A stretch of 64,000 nt of DNA from an uncultured Ruegeria sp. (lineage in GTDB: Bacteria; Pseudomonadota; Alphaproteobacteria; Rhodobacterales; Rhodobacteraceae), in contig NZ_CANNGO010000003.1 of NCBI RefSeq assembly GCF_947504215.1, forward strand, positions 186,001-250,000, given 5' to 3'. The notes under the pieces were generated by a model that saw only the letters and a program-made list of their open reading frames with translations, had not been told where the DNA came from and searched no databases. How positions within the stretch are numbered: the first letter of the stretch is position 1; every line of letters starts with the position of its first letter. Made by a program: the position numbers and the translations under genes. Below are positions 1-7,808 of the stretch, in pieces.

Positions 1-188
1 CCATCGGGTGTGGGCGCAATATGGCGCGTTGTGCGTTCCAGCAACCGGCTGCCCAAATCGCGCTCCAGCCTTTGAATGGCTTCGCTCGCGGTTGATCGGG
101 GAATGCTCAGATCGGCCGCGGCCTTTGTAAAGCTGCCGCGTTCGAAAACACGAACAAACAAGCGCATCGTTTCAAGTCGGTCAATCAT
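1..188 (-). CDS. LysR-family regulator, N-terminal part (cut by window edge)
   Basis: The minus strand opens with ATG at 188 and runs off the left edge, giving 62 residues. It begins MIDRLETMRLFVRVFERGSF and continues with a winged helix-turn-helix containing A-A-x-x-L-x-I-P-x-S-T-x-S and a closing L-E-R-x-L-G-x-R-L-L-E-R-T. This is the LysR DNA-binding domain; the effector domain lies outside the window. It is divergent from the short-chain dehydrogenase at 282 with 93 bp between the starts, the usual arrangement for a LysR protein controlling its neighbour. The family is clear from the HTH; target control is inferred from position. Confidence 0.8.
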   Translation of the reverse strand, partial: MIDRLETMRLFVRVFERGSFTKAAADLSIPRSTASEAIQRLERDLGSRLLERTTRHIAPTPD

Positions 189-190
189 TG

Positions 191-205
191 TTCGTATTTA
201 TCGAA
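191..205. promoter_or_regulatory. possible LysR box between divergent genes
   Basis: TTCGTATTTATCGAA is an interrupted inverted repeat with TTCG/CGAA arms and fits the T-N11-A pattern of LysR binding sites. It lies directly upstream of the LysR start codon at 188 and about 80 bp before the dehydrogenase start. Short, imperfect sites like this arise by chance, so the call is tentative. Confidence 0.3.
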
Positions 206-281
206 TTAATACTCCAACTTCTACAGCATTATCTGGCGAAAACTCCCGTCTATCTTTTGTGGCAACACAAAGGAGATCAAC

Positions 282-1019
282 ATGACTGAACCTCAGAAAG
301 CCGCAATTGTTACAGGCGCCAGCAAAGGAATTGGCGCTGCTATCGCTCTTCGCCTCGCTCACGACGGGCATGCAGTCCTTGCCAACTACGCGAGCGATGA
401 AGCTGGCGCAAATCAGGTCATCAACACGATCAGAAGTACCGGCGGTCACGCCATCGCAGTCAAGGGCGACATTGCAGAACCGTCCTCTATGGCACGACTG
501 TTCGACGTCGCAGAGGAAGAATTCGGCCGGATCGATACTCTCGTGAACAATGCTGGTGTCATGCATTGCACATCCGTCAGCGAGGCGACCGATGAAGACT
601 TCGAAACCGAATGCGCCGTCAATATTGGCGGTGTCTTTCGTGCTATGCGCGAGGCAGCAAACCGACTGACCGAGGGCGGCGCAGTTATCAGTATGTCTTC
701 CAGCGTCGTCGGCCTCTATCAGCCAACCTACGGAATTTACGCTGCGACCAAAGCCGCGGTGGAAGCAATGACCCACGTTCTGGCCAAGGAGCTCGGCCCG
801 CGAGGGATCACCGTAAATTCTGTCGCACCGGGACCAGTTGGAACTGACCTGTTCATGGTCGGCAAGCCAGACGCGATGATCGAAAGCATCACAAAGGCCA
901 ACCCATTTGGGCGCCTTGGAACACCGGAAGACATTGCCGCCGCTGTATCCTTCCTGGCCGGACCCGATGGTCGTTGGATCAGCGGCCAAACCCTTCGCGC
1001 CAATGGCGGTGTGATCTGA
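282..1019 (+). CDS. SDR-family oxidoreductase (FabG-like)
   Basis: A 245-residue classical short-chain dehydrogenase/reductase. Residues 11-18 are TGASKGIG (nucleotide-binding loop), 89-92 are NNAG, and the catalytic set is Ser139/140 with Y153-x3-K157. The C-terminal PG-x-V-x-T-D stretch and the closing I-S-G-Q-x-x-x-x-N-G-G are typical of FabG-like members. Family members reduce or oxidise alcohols and ketones with NAD(P)H; the substrate cannot be read here. The start at 282 has a strong AAGGAG ribosome site. A tautomerase-family gene follows after 24 bp and a LysR regulator is divergent, so the pair is probably one small LysR-controlled catabolic or detoxifying unit. Confidence 0.9.
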   Translation: MTEPQKAAIVTGASKGIGAAIALRLAHDGHAVLANYASDEAGANQVINTIRSTGGHAIAVKGDIAEPSSMARLFDVAEEEFGRIDTLVNNAGVMHCTSVSEATDEDFETECAVNIGGVFRAMREAANRLTEGGAVISMSSSVVGLYQPTYGIYAATKAAVEAMTHVLAKELGPRGITVNSVAPGPVGTDLFMVGKPDAMIESITKANPFGRLGTPEDIAAAVSFLAGPDGRWISGQTLRANGGVI

Positions 1020-1043
1020 CCCCCCATTGAAAGGAAAACAACA

Positions 1044-1256
1044 ATGCCATTCGCAAACTACAAACTTCCGCAGGGCTCACTGACTACGGCACAGAAGGAG
1101 GATCTGGTTCATAAAACGACCGACCTGATGGTTGGCTTCTTTGGAGAAGTCGTCCGCCCGACGACAATGGTTCTTATCGATGAGGTCAAGGATGGTGGAT
1201 ACGGACGCGCAGACGAGGTGTTTGTGATATCAGAAGAGTATCGCGCCAAGGAATAG
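1044..1256 (+). CDS. 4-oxalocrotonate tautomerase family protein
   Basis: A 70-residue protein starting Met-Pro, so removal of Met would expose the N-terminal proline that is the catalytic base of the tautomerase superfamily. The length is close to the usual 60-75 residues for the single beta-alpha-beta unit, and the R-P-T-T-M-V-L-I-D-E segment matches the family core. It follows the upstream dehydrogenase closely with its own AAAGGA ribosome site, so co-transcription is likely. The real substrate is unknown; many such proteins act on keto-enol pairs in aromatic or dicarbonyl breakdown. Confidence 0.75.
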   Translation: MPFANYKLPQGSLTTAQKEDLVHKTTDLMVGFFGEVVRPTTMVLIDEVKDGGYGRADEVFVISEEYRAKE

Positions 1257-1271
1257 GCTATTTTGGATCGT

Positions 1272-1295
1272 GGGCGGTGGCATATACCACCGCCC
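1272..1295. terminator. hairpin between convergent genes
   Basis: GGGCGGTGG, six loop bases (catata) and CCACCGCCC form a perfect 9-bp stem between the tautomerase stop (1256) and the AraC stop (1322). There is no long T run on either strand. It is well placed to end transcription from both sides. Confidence 0.55.
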
Positions 1296-1321
1296 ATTCA
1301 CGTTGCCGATATAGGCGAGTG

Positions 1322-2227
1322 TCATTCTGCCGCCAGTGTTTGCGTGTAACGCGCCGGCGGCGTCCCAACAAAGCGGGCAAATGCGGTGCTGAATGCGCTG
1401 GAGGACCCATAGCCGATCTTGTCAGAGATTTCTGTGATGCTGTGTTGGCCAGAGCGGAGCATGTGTTTTGCAAGCGTCATGCGCCAGTTCATCAAATACG
1501 CCATTGGGGCTATTCCTACGATCCGGTTGAACCGGGAAAAGAATGCAGATCGCGATAGCCCGGCCTCGCTAGCCAGGCGCACAACTGTCCATGAATGATC
1601 GGGCGCCGCGTGCATTGCCCGCAATGTTGGAGCAATACGTGGATCTGCCAATCCGCGCAAAAGCCCGGCTGAGGCGCCTGGAGCCGCAGCAGACCGAAAC
1701 GCTTCAATAAGAAGAACCTGCAACAAGTGCTCCACCACTACGTCCCGTGCCGGACGATCCGAACGCGTCTCATCCCGCAAAAGACCGCTCAGGGCAGCCA
1801 ACCTTCCTTCGCCGCGAACCACAACGAGGTCCGGCAAGAGCGAAACCAAAAGCTCCGTGTCCGGGCTCTCAAATGTGCAATGACCGACTAGTTGCTGGAC
1901 CTCTGCTTCCCACTCTGGAGACCCCAACCTGAAGACGCCGTCTTCTCCCTCAACCGGTTGACTTAACATCCCCTTTGGTGGGTCAGGATTTAAACTGGAA
2001 AACGTGAATGAGTTGACCACCGGAATTAGGACGAAATCCCCGGCTTCCAGCTCCAGCATCTCCTTCCCCTCAACCTCGAGGCAGGCGCGCCCCTTAAGGA
2101 GTGAGCAATAGAATGCCTCGTTCAGACCTTCCCGGCGCACGCGAAACGGCCCGAAGGCGTGCACGAGCTTTGAATAGGACGCACAAGGCTTCAGCAGAGA
2201 GATGATTTCTGAGTAAGGGTCGCTCAT
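1322..2227 (-). CDS. AraC-family regulator with cupin sensor domain
   Basis: A 301-residue protein. Residues 1-180 resemble the AraC-binding cupin type (E-x-F-Y-C-S-L-L-K-G, then L-E-L-x-A-G-D-F-V-L-I-P). Residues about 200-300 hold two helix-turn-helix motifs: one around L-A-S-E-A-G-L-S-R-S-A-F-x-x-R-F, the second ending S-S-A-F-S-T-A-F-A-R-F-x-G-x-x-P-x-x-Y, the AraC signature. It is divergent from the SDR gene at 2323, the most likely target. The start at 2227 has only a weak ribosome site. Confidence 0.88.
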   Translation of the reverse strand: MSDPYSEIISLLKPCASYSKLVHAFGPFRVRREGLNEAFYCSLLKGRACLEVEGKEMLELEAGDFVLIPVVNSFTFSSLNPDPPKGMLSQPVEGEDGVFRLGSPEWEAEVQQLVGHCTFESPDTELLVSLLPDLVVVRGEGRLAALSGLLRDETRSDRPARDVVVEHLLQVLLIEAFRSAAAPGASAGLLRGLADPRIAPTLRAMHAAPDHSWTVVRLASEAGLSRSAFFSRFNRIVGIAPMAYLMNWRMTLAKHMLRSGQHSITEISDKIGYGSSSAFSTAFARFVGTPPARYTQTLAAE

Positions 2228-2322
2228 TTCAGGACTTCTGATAAAACAATATAGACTTCGAATTATATATAGTCCCTTCTCTCCTGTCTATCTTTGGAAC
2301 ATGACAATAAGGAGAACTTAAT

Positions 2323-3072
2323 ATGAAAACCGCTATGATCACTGGATGTTCCTCTGGCTTTGGGCTGGAGACAGCGCGACACTTCCTGGACAAGGGATGG
2401 TCTGTCATTGCGACAATGCGCAATCCGGACGAAACCTTGCTCCATGCATCGGAGCACCTGCGCGTCTTGCCGCTGGATATCTCTGACCGCAACAGTATCG
2501 TCACTGCGGTTGAAGCAGCTGGCCCAATCGATGCTCTGGTTAACAATGCAGGTATAGGCTGGCTCTCGCCCTTCGAAGGCACGACCACAGAGAATTTGCG
2601 CAGGATTTTCGAGACCAATACGTTCGGCACATTCGAGATGACTCGTGCCGTGTTGCCGCAAATGCGCTCTGAGGGTGAAGGCGTGATCGTGAACGTGTCT
2701 TCCAGCGTCACGCTCAAGCCGCTACCACTAGCATCTGTTTACACCGCCAGCAAAGCCGCCGTGAATGCGTTTACCGAATGCCTTGCCCTTGAGTTGGCGC
2801 CCTTGGGAATCCGCACTCACATTGTCTTGCCGGGTCAGGCGCCGACGACGAGTTTCGGCAAGAACGCAATGGCGCTGATGTCGAAGGCGAACGACACGCC
2901 CGAGGATTATCATGCCTTCGTCGACGAGGTCATGAGTGCATTCCGAGACCCAGCAGGCCGAGAATTCACTGAAACCCAAGATGTCGTTGAAGCGATCTGG
3001 AGGGCTGTAACGGACACCAGCTGCCCACTACACCTTCCGGCAGGCAATGACTCAGTTGCGCTGGCTGCCTGA
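2323..3072 (+). CDS. SDR-family oxidoreductase
   Basis: A 249-residue classical short-chain dehydrogenase with TGCSSGFG at 7-14, L-D-I at 51-53, NNAG at 74-77, catalytic Ser127 and Y140-x3-K144. The G-C-S-S-G-F-G loop and overall length resemble oxidoreductases of the retinol/17-beta-hydroxysteroid-like branch. The ribosome site (AATAAGGAG) is strong. It stands alone and divergent from the AraC regulator, which probably controls it. The substrate is unknown. Confidence 0.88.
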   Translation: MKTAMITGCSSGFGLETARHFLDKGWSVIATMRNPDETLLHASEHLRVLPLDISDRNSIVTAVEAAGPIDALVNNAGIGWLSPFEGTTTENLRRIFETNTFGTFEMTRAVLPQMRSEGEGVIVNVSSSVTLKPLPLASVYTASKAAVNAFTECLALELAPLGIRTHIVLPGQAPTTSFGKNAMALMSKANDTPEDYHAFVDEVMSAFRDPAGREFTETQDVVEAIWRAVTDTSCPLHLPAGNDSVALAA

Positions 3073-3079
3073 AACAGAA

Positions 3080-3103
3080 TGGCCGACCATTCATGGTCGG
3101 CCA
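3080..3103. terminator. hairpin between convergent genes
   Basis: TGGCCGACCAT, two bases, then ATGGTCGGCCA: a perfect 11-bp stem with a very tight loop. It sits between the SDR stop at 3072 and the DUF983 stop at 3135. No clear T run follows on either strand, so it may act as a bidirectional or processing hairpin rather than a strong intrinsic terminator. Confidence 0.5.
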
Positions 3104-3134
3104 AACAAACCCATCGGTCGGAGCAAACAGACCT

Positions 3135-3524
3135 CTAGAAACCATGCATGCGTTTCGCCCATTGATAAGCGACAATCAGGCCTTTCATGCGAGGAAGAAG
3201 GAGCAAAGCACTTACAGCAGCGATCAGGGACATGCTTGTAGCAAGCACCCATGGTTCAGGCCGCCACGTGACCCAAGCGATATGCAGGGCAAATCCCATG
3301 ATGTGCCCGACGATCAGGATGGTCAGATATGCGGGTCCATCATCTGCGCGCTGGTGGCTCAGATCCAAGCCACAACTCGCACATTCATCGTTTACCTTCA
3401 GGAAGCTGTGCAAAAGCTTACCTTTGCCGCATTTGGGACATTTCAAACGCAATCCATTCAGGATCGCAGGCTTGATGGCGCGCGGCGCGGCATCTTCGGA
3501 GGTAAAGAAACTTGCATCTGACAT
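3135..3524 (-). CDS. DUF983 family membrane protein
   Basis: 129 residues from the ATG at 3524, chosen because CAGAAGGAG lies just upstream; an upstream in-frame ATG at 3560 has no such site. Two Cys pairs, C29-x2-C32 and C48-x2-C51, form a likely zinc ribbon, followed by two hydrophobic helices at roughly 65-87 and 92-112. This is the DUF983 layout, a family of small inner-membrane proteins common in Alphaproteobacteria and of unknown function. It is divergent from the MocR gene. Confidence 0.85.
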   Translation of the reverse strand: MSDASFFTSEDAAPRAIKPAILNGLRLKCPKCGKGKLLHSFLKVNDECASCGLDLSHQRADDGPAYLTILIVGHIMGFALHIAWVTWRPEPWVLATSMSLIAAVSALLLLPRMKGLIVAYQWAKRMHGF

Positions 3525-3562
3525 CTGTGAGCTCCTTCTGTTGAGTCGCAGATAGCTCAATT

Positions 3563-3601
3563 GCAGTCAAATTGCAATCTAAATGCAATCAATCTACAAT
3601 C
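3563..3601. promoter_or_regulatory. four GCARTC-type direct repeats phased at 11 bp
   Basis: GCAGTC at 3563, GCAATC at 3574, GCAATC at 3585 and ACAATC at 3596 are spaced exactly 11 bp apart, one helical turn, in the intergenic region between DUF983 and the MocR regulator. MocR proteins such as GabR and PdxR bind direct repeats, so this is a credible operator for the adjacent regulator. Binding itself is inference. Confidence 0.55.
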
Positions 3602-3693
3602 AATTTATGAATCACCCTGTAGCCACCTTGAAAAGTTCCCTTTTTGTTGGATAGATGCCTGCGACAATCTCACATCAATGATTGGGTCAAATT

Positions 3694-5064
3694 GTGAAGC
3701 CCTGGAAGCCAACCCTGAGTGACAGCGGGAAGCCGCTCTATGTCGAAATCGCGGAGGCGATCAAACGCGATATCGAGTCCGGGGTTCTTTCCGCAGGAGA
3801 CCGCCTTCCGCCTCAACGCAGCGTTGCCAAGGATATCGGTCTGGACTTCACCACCATATCGCGGGGCTATTCCGAAGCCGTCAAGCAAGGGTATATTGAA
3901 ACCTTCGTTGGACGGGGTTCCTTTGTTCGGTTGCGGGAAAAGGCTGCAGAAAAAGCCGATCCTCGGCGTGCGCTTGAAGAAGATCCAAAAATGAACATGC
4001 CGCCAGAGCCGGACGACCCGGATCTTGTTGCGCGCATGGAAGAAGGCCTTAAGCATGTCGCAGCAAACCTGGTGCCGTTGCTGCGCTATCAATCCGTCAT
4101 TGGCAGCGCGCAAGACCGCGAAGTCGCTGCGGGTTGGATGCGTGCCAATGGCATCAACGTATCCGCTGGTCGACTTGCTATCACACCCGGCGCACATGCC
4201 AGCCTGCTGTCTATCCTGACTTTGCTTTGCAAGCCCGGCGCGACCCTGCTTTGCGAAAGTGTGACTTATCCCGGGGTTCGCGCAATCGCCTCGCAGCTTG
4301 GGTTAGAGCTAATCGGAGTGATCTCTGACGACAGTGGAATTCTGCCTGATGCGTTGGAGGCAGCGATCCGGCAGCATGAGCCTTCTGCCGTTTATCTAAA
4401 TCCAACGCTGCAAAACCCCACGACACTGACACTTCCCAAGAGCCGGAGGGAGGAGATTGCCGCGGTCCTGTCGAAGCATGCGACACCTTTGGTCGAGGAC
4501 GATGCGTGTCGCTTTGTCTCGTCGGACGCGCCGCAGCCGATTTCGCATCTCATACCGGATTTGGGATGGTACATCGCCGGTCTTTCGAAATGTCTGGGTG
4601 CCGGTTTGAGGCTAGCGCTGACAGTGGTTCCGGCAGGATTGGCCAAAAACCACTTCACACGGGTGCTGCACGCGTCAAATGTCATGGCATCGCCTGTTAC
4701 GACAGCATTGATGAGCTGCTGGATCGAGGATGGAACAGCCACAGTGATCCAGTCTTTCGTCCGCAAGGAAGCGGCACGTCGGCAGGCTTTGGCAGTAGAA
4801 ACACTGCGAGATCAGGATTTCCGGGCCAGCGCTGAAGCCTTCAACATATGGTTAACTTTGCCTGAAGGAAGCAGTCAAGCAGACGTAATGGGGCAAATGG
4901 CCAACCGCCAAATTGGGATCATGCCGAGCAATGCCTTTACCGTGAATGGCCCGCCGTCCGAAACGGTAAGGGTCTGCCTTGGCGGGCCTATTTCCTTCAG
5001 CCAATTGGGCGAAGATCTCGAAGCGCTCAATTACGCAATTACCCAACAGGATTGGGTTTCCTGA
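3694..5064 (+). CDS. MocR-type regulator (GntR HTH fused to aminotransferase domain)
   Basis: About 456 residues. The first 75 form a GntR winged helix (I-A-E-A-I-x-x-D-I-E-S-G-x-L-x-x-G-D-R-L-P-P-Q-R). A linker leads into a fold-type I aminotransferase domain with V-E-D-D around residue 270 and the PLP-binding lysine in G-L-S-K-C-L-G-A-G-L-R around residue 299. This is the MocR/GabR/PdxR architecture: a transcription factor that senses a PLP-reactive ligand. There is no ATG at the front; GTG at 3694 gives the usual short lead into W-K-P, while TTG at 3682 would add four residues. The phased repeats upstream are its likely operator. Confidence 0.9.
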   Translation: MKPWKPTLSDSGKPLYVEIAEAIKRDIESGVLSAGDRLPPQRSVAKDIGLDFTTISRGYSEAVKQGYIETFVGRGSFVRLREKAAEKADPRRALEEDPKMNMPPEPDDPDLVARMEEGLKHVAANLVPLLRYQSVIGSAQDREVAAGWMRANGINVSAGRLAITPGAHASLLSILTLLCKPGATLLCESVTYPGVRAIASQLGLELIGVISDDSGILPDALEAAIRQHEPSAVYLNPTLQNPTTLTLPKSRREEIAAVLSKHATPLVEDDACRFVSSDAPQPISHLIPDLGWYIAGLSKCLGAGLRLALTVVPAGLAKNHFTRVLHASNVMASPVTTALMSCWIEDGTATVIQSFVRKEAARRQALAVETLRDQDFRASAEAFNIWLTLPEGSSQADVMGQMANRQIGIMPSNAFTVNGPPSETVRVCLGGPISFSQLGEDLEALNYAITQQDWVS

Positions 5065-5147
5065 GACAGCAACGCCTCTGGCTTTCCAATATTGAACCTA
5101 TATGCGAATCGTTTATGGTTCATATAAGGATCAACCAAAGGGCGACT

Positions 5148-5354
5148 ATGGGTATCGTAAAGATCGGCGAAGAACTGCACGAAGACATTCGCAAGGCAAG
5201 CAGCGTGATGTGCAGATCTATAAATGCGCAGGCGGAGTTTTGGATGAAAGTCGGAATGCTAGCCGAAGCCAATCCCACCTTGTCATTCAACGAGATCATC
5301 AAGATGGAACTTGAGGCCGCTGATGTGAACATCCCGACCTCGACGGCCGCCTGA
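5148..5354 (+). CDS. ParD-like antitoxin family protein
   Basis: 68 residues from ATG 5148, chosen because MGIVKIGEEL is the family N-terminus and AAAGG lies upstream. The sequence R-S-I-N-A-Q-A-E-F-W-x-K-x-G-x-L-A-E-x-N-P-x-L matches the ParD-like family (Pfam ParD_like), a ribbon-helix-helix type predicted to be antitoxin-like. No ParE-like toxin follows. Instead a type I methionine aminopeptidase gene starts one base after the stop (TGA then ATG at 5356), so the two are translationally close. I know this pairing recurs in Proteobacteria, but its meaning is not established to my knowledge. Confidence 0.75.
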   Translation: MGIVKIGEELHEDIRKASSVMCRSINAQAEFWMKVGMLAEANPTLSFNEIIKMELEAADVNIPTSTAA

Positions 5355-5355
5355 C

Positions 5356-6135
5356 ATGGTAAAAACTCCTGACGAGCTAAAGCTGATGCGGATATCTGGC
5401 AGATTGCTAGCGTCCGTTTTTGAGATGCTGGATGAGCAAGACTTTCTTGGTATGTCAACCTTGCAGGTGAATGATCTGGTCGAGAGGTTCATCACGACCG
5501 ATCTCGAGTCTAGGCCAGCGAGCAAGGGTCAATACGGGTTTGAATATGTCTTGAATTCCTCAATCAATGAAGTCGTATGTCACGGGGTGCCTTCAGCTGA
5601 CGATGTTATTCGAGATGGTGATATCGTGAACTTTGACATTACGCTGGAAAAGAACGGGTTCATTGCCGATTCAAGCAAGACATATCTGGTTGGAAATGCT
5701 GCCCGCGCAACCAAGCGGCTTGTGCAGATTGCCCAACAGGCCATGTGGCAGGGTATCAAGGAAGTAAAATCTGGGGCCTATATCGGCGACATTGGGTTCG
5801 CCATCGAAAAATACGCGAAAAAGAACCGGTGCTCAGTTGTGCGTGAATACTGCGGGCATGGCATTGGGCGAAAGATGCACGAGGAGCCCCAGGTCACGAA
5901 CTACGGAAAGCCAGGAACCGGCATGAGGCTACGAGAAGGAATGGTCTTCACGATTGAGCCCATGATCAATAGGGGCACTGGCAAGACGGTGACCAAAGAT
6001 GATGGCTGGACGGTTGTCACAAAGGACAGAAAGCTATCCGCCCAGTTCGAGCATACAGTCGCCGTGACGAAGTCGGGTGTCGAAGTGCTAACTCTGCGCG
6101 GGGACGAGAGCGCAGCCGCGAGAGTCATCGAGTAG
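5356..6135 (+). CDS. map: type I methionine aminopeptidase (accessory copy)
   Basis: 259 residues, the usual length. All five metal ligands of the pita-bread fold are visible: D94, D105, H168 (in C-G-H-G-I-G), E201 (T-I-E-P) and E232 (F-E-H-T-V), plus the substrate-site H76 (V-C-H-G-V-P). It removes the initiator methionine from nascent proteins. It should be active. Its coupling to the ParD-like gene and its position among accessory genes suggest a second, specialised copy rather than the housekeeping enzyme, but the rest of the genome is not visible. Confidence 0.92.
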   Translation: MVKTPDELKLMRISGRLLASVFEMLDEQDFLGMSTLQVNDLVERFITTDLESRPASKGQYGFEYVLNSSINEVVCHGVPSADDVIRDGDIVNFDITLEKNGFIADSSKTYLVGNAARATKRLVQIAQQAMWQGIKEVKSGAYIGDIGFAIEKYAKKNRCSVVREYCGHGIGRKMHEEPQVTNYGKPGTGMRLREGMVFTIEPMINRGTGKTVTKDDGWTVVTKDRKLSAQFEHTVAVTKSGVEVLTLRGDESAAARVIE

Positions 6136-6153
6136 ATGTGTTAGCATGCAGTC

Positions 6154-6543
6154 ATGAGCGATCAAGACGTCCTTAATCTGATCAAGCAAGCTGATAAGGC
6201 CATAAGTGCTGAAGACTTTGAAGCTCTGATGGAGTTTTACGCTGATGATGCCGTCCTCGTCGTCAAGCCTGGCCAAATCGCAAAAGGGAAGCCTCAGATC
6301 AGGAAAGCCTTTGAAGCAATCGCGAAACACTTCAAGAACGCGCTGACTGTCTCGCAAGGGGAAGCCCAGGTGATTGAGAGCGCTGACACGACACTGGTTA
6401 TCATGGAAACGCACCTTCACATTGGTGACGAGATCAAGCCAGTCACTCGTCGTGCAACCTATGTTTTCAGAAGAGATCCGATTTACGGATGGCTTTGCAC
6501 AGTCGACAATTCCTATGGCACCGACTTGCTCGATGACAGGTAG
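6154..6543 (+). CDS. NTF2-fold (SnoaL/DUF4440-like) protein
   Basis: 129 residues with the small alpha+beta barrel pattern: an N-terminal helix (A-D-K-A-I-S-A-E-D-F-E-A-L-M-E-F-Y-A-D-D-A), V-x-x-P-G, then a helix beginning G-K-x-x-I-R-K-A-F. This is the DUF4440/SnoaL-like pattern seen in steroid isomerase relatives and many uncharacterised stress proteins. It begins 18 bp after map and may ride on its transcript, but its ribosome site is weak. No function can be assigned. Confidence 0.7.
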   Translation: MSDQDVLNLIKQADKAISAEDFEALMEFYADDAVLVVKPGQIAKGKPQIRKAFEAIAKHFKNALTVSQGEAQVIESADTTLVIMETHLHIGDEIKPVTRRATYVFRRDPIYGWLCTVDNSYGTDLLDDR

Positions 6544-6559
6544 CGATATGCTGCCGCTG

Positions 6560-7177
6560 TCAATTCGATACGCTTAGCACCAGCTTCGTAAATCTTCTGA
6601 TGTCGGCTGACCGGACTGTCCTGTGTTGAACGACGACATGCCAGTAGAGCGGTGCGATAAACATATCCAGCACCATGCTTCGATCAGTATCTTCTGACAG
6701 CTCACCACGCTCAATAGCTCTGTCCAACATGACCATTGCCTGGGACCGGCGATCCTTTGTCACACTCTCCAGCAATTCCGCCAGCTCATTTGAACGGGCG
6801 TGCTCGGCATGCAGATCAGGCAAGATACGTCGCACAAGCGGATGACGCAGAGTTGCAGCCATTCTCCACATAAGCCTGGCAACGTCCTTCTCAAACGATC
6901 CTGTGTCCGGAATAGGGGTGATATTTGTGGCCGTTGATTTCACCGCTTCGGTCACAAGTTCGAATTTGGATTTACTCCGTCGATAGAGCGCCGCCTTCCC
7001 GACACCAGCCCGCGCCGCAATGCGCTCCATGCGCAGTGCAGAATACCCTGTTTCCGCCCATTCTTCGAACAAGGCACGTTGGATTGCATCCGTCACCGTG
7101 TCTTGCAAAACGGCTGCTCCAGCAGGCTTCCGACGTCGTCGAACTATATTTTTTTCGTCGGAACTATTGCGTTCCAT
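6560..7177 (-). CDS. TetR/AcrR-family regulator
   Basis: 205 residues with an N-terminal HTH at about 25-75: A-L-F-E-E-W-A-E-T-G-Y-S-A-L-R-M-E-R-I-A-A-R-A-G-V-G-K-A-A-L-Y-R-R. The C-terminal ligand domain is unassigned. ATG 7177 is preceded by AAGGGAG. It is divergent from the YdcZ-type transporter gene with a 106-bp gap, where ACGGTATCGT near 7204 is a weak near-palindrome. Control of the transporter, as with many TetR/efflux pairs, is inferred from position. Confidence 0.87.
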   Translation of the reverse strand: MERNSSDEKNIVRRRRKPAGAAVLQDTVTDAIQRALFEEWAETGYSALRMERIAARAGVGKAALYRRSKSKFELVTEAVKSTATNITPIPDTGSFEKDVARLMWRMAATLRHPLVRRILPDLHAEHARSNELAELLESVTKDRRSQAMVMLDRAIERGELSEDTDRSMVLDMFIAPLYWHVVVQHRTVRSADIRRFTKLVLSVSN

Positions 7178-7283
7178 CGTGATTCTCCCTTATGTAGGAC
7201 GAGACGGTATCGTTCCGCTGTAATTTGAAGCAAACAGGTCGATACTGCAACCCGTTTGCTGCATTTGTTGAGAGGATGTAAAG

Positions 7284-7745
7284 ATGGACTCAAAAATCGC
7301 TCTTCTGTGGTTTGCTCCTCTTCTTTGCGGCGCCTTGATACCCATCCATGCCGGAATGAACGCAGAGCTCAGCCGTGCGGCCGGCCACCCCCTTTGGGCA
7401 ACCCTGTTGTCGTTTGGAATATCCTTCGTTTGCCTGGTTGTCGGGATTGCATGGCTTCGCCCGACACTACCGAATCTATCGTCTTTACATGCGGCGCCTC
7501 CCTGGGCGTGGGTAGGAGGTGTGGTCGGCGTCATTTACGTGATGGCGACCATGGTTCTGATCCCACGCTTTGGGGCTGCCGCCTTTATTGCCGCTGTTGT
7601 TGCCGGGCAAATGACGATGGCGCTTATCCTGGACCAAAATGGCCTTCTGGGGAACGTCCCTCGACCAGCAGACATCTTCCGCATCACTGGCGCCATGCTG
7701 TCGATTGCAGGCGTTCTCATCATGCAATTTGGGAAAGCATCATGA
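7284..7745 (+). CDS. DMT-superfamily membrane protein of the YdcZ (DUF606) type
   Basis: 153 residues, almost entirely hydrophobic, with about five predicted membrane helices. The first (L-L-C-G-A-L-I-P-I-H-A-G-M-N-A-E-L) and the G-x-x-Y-V-M-A-T-M-V-L-I-P-R-x-G-A-A segment are typical of the YdcZ branch of drug/metabolite transporters, whose members are half-size (about 150 residues). It probably sits in the inner membrane and exports or imports a small metabolite. It is divergent from a TetR regulator and followed by an NTF2-fold gene after 63 bp. Confidence 0.85.
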   Translation: MDSKIALLWFAPLLCGALIPIHAGMNAELSRAAGHPLWATLLSFGISFVCLVVGIAWLRPTLPNLSSLHAAPPWAWVGGVVGVIYVMATMVLIPRFGAAAFIAAVVAGQMTMALILDQNGLLGNVPRPADIFRITGAMLSIAGVLIMQFGKAS

Positions 7746-7808
7746 CCGAAGGCACCACTTATATCGAAACCCTCCCAATAAGGGATCAACAAGAGGTTAG
7801 GAGAGATC

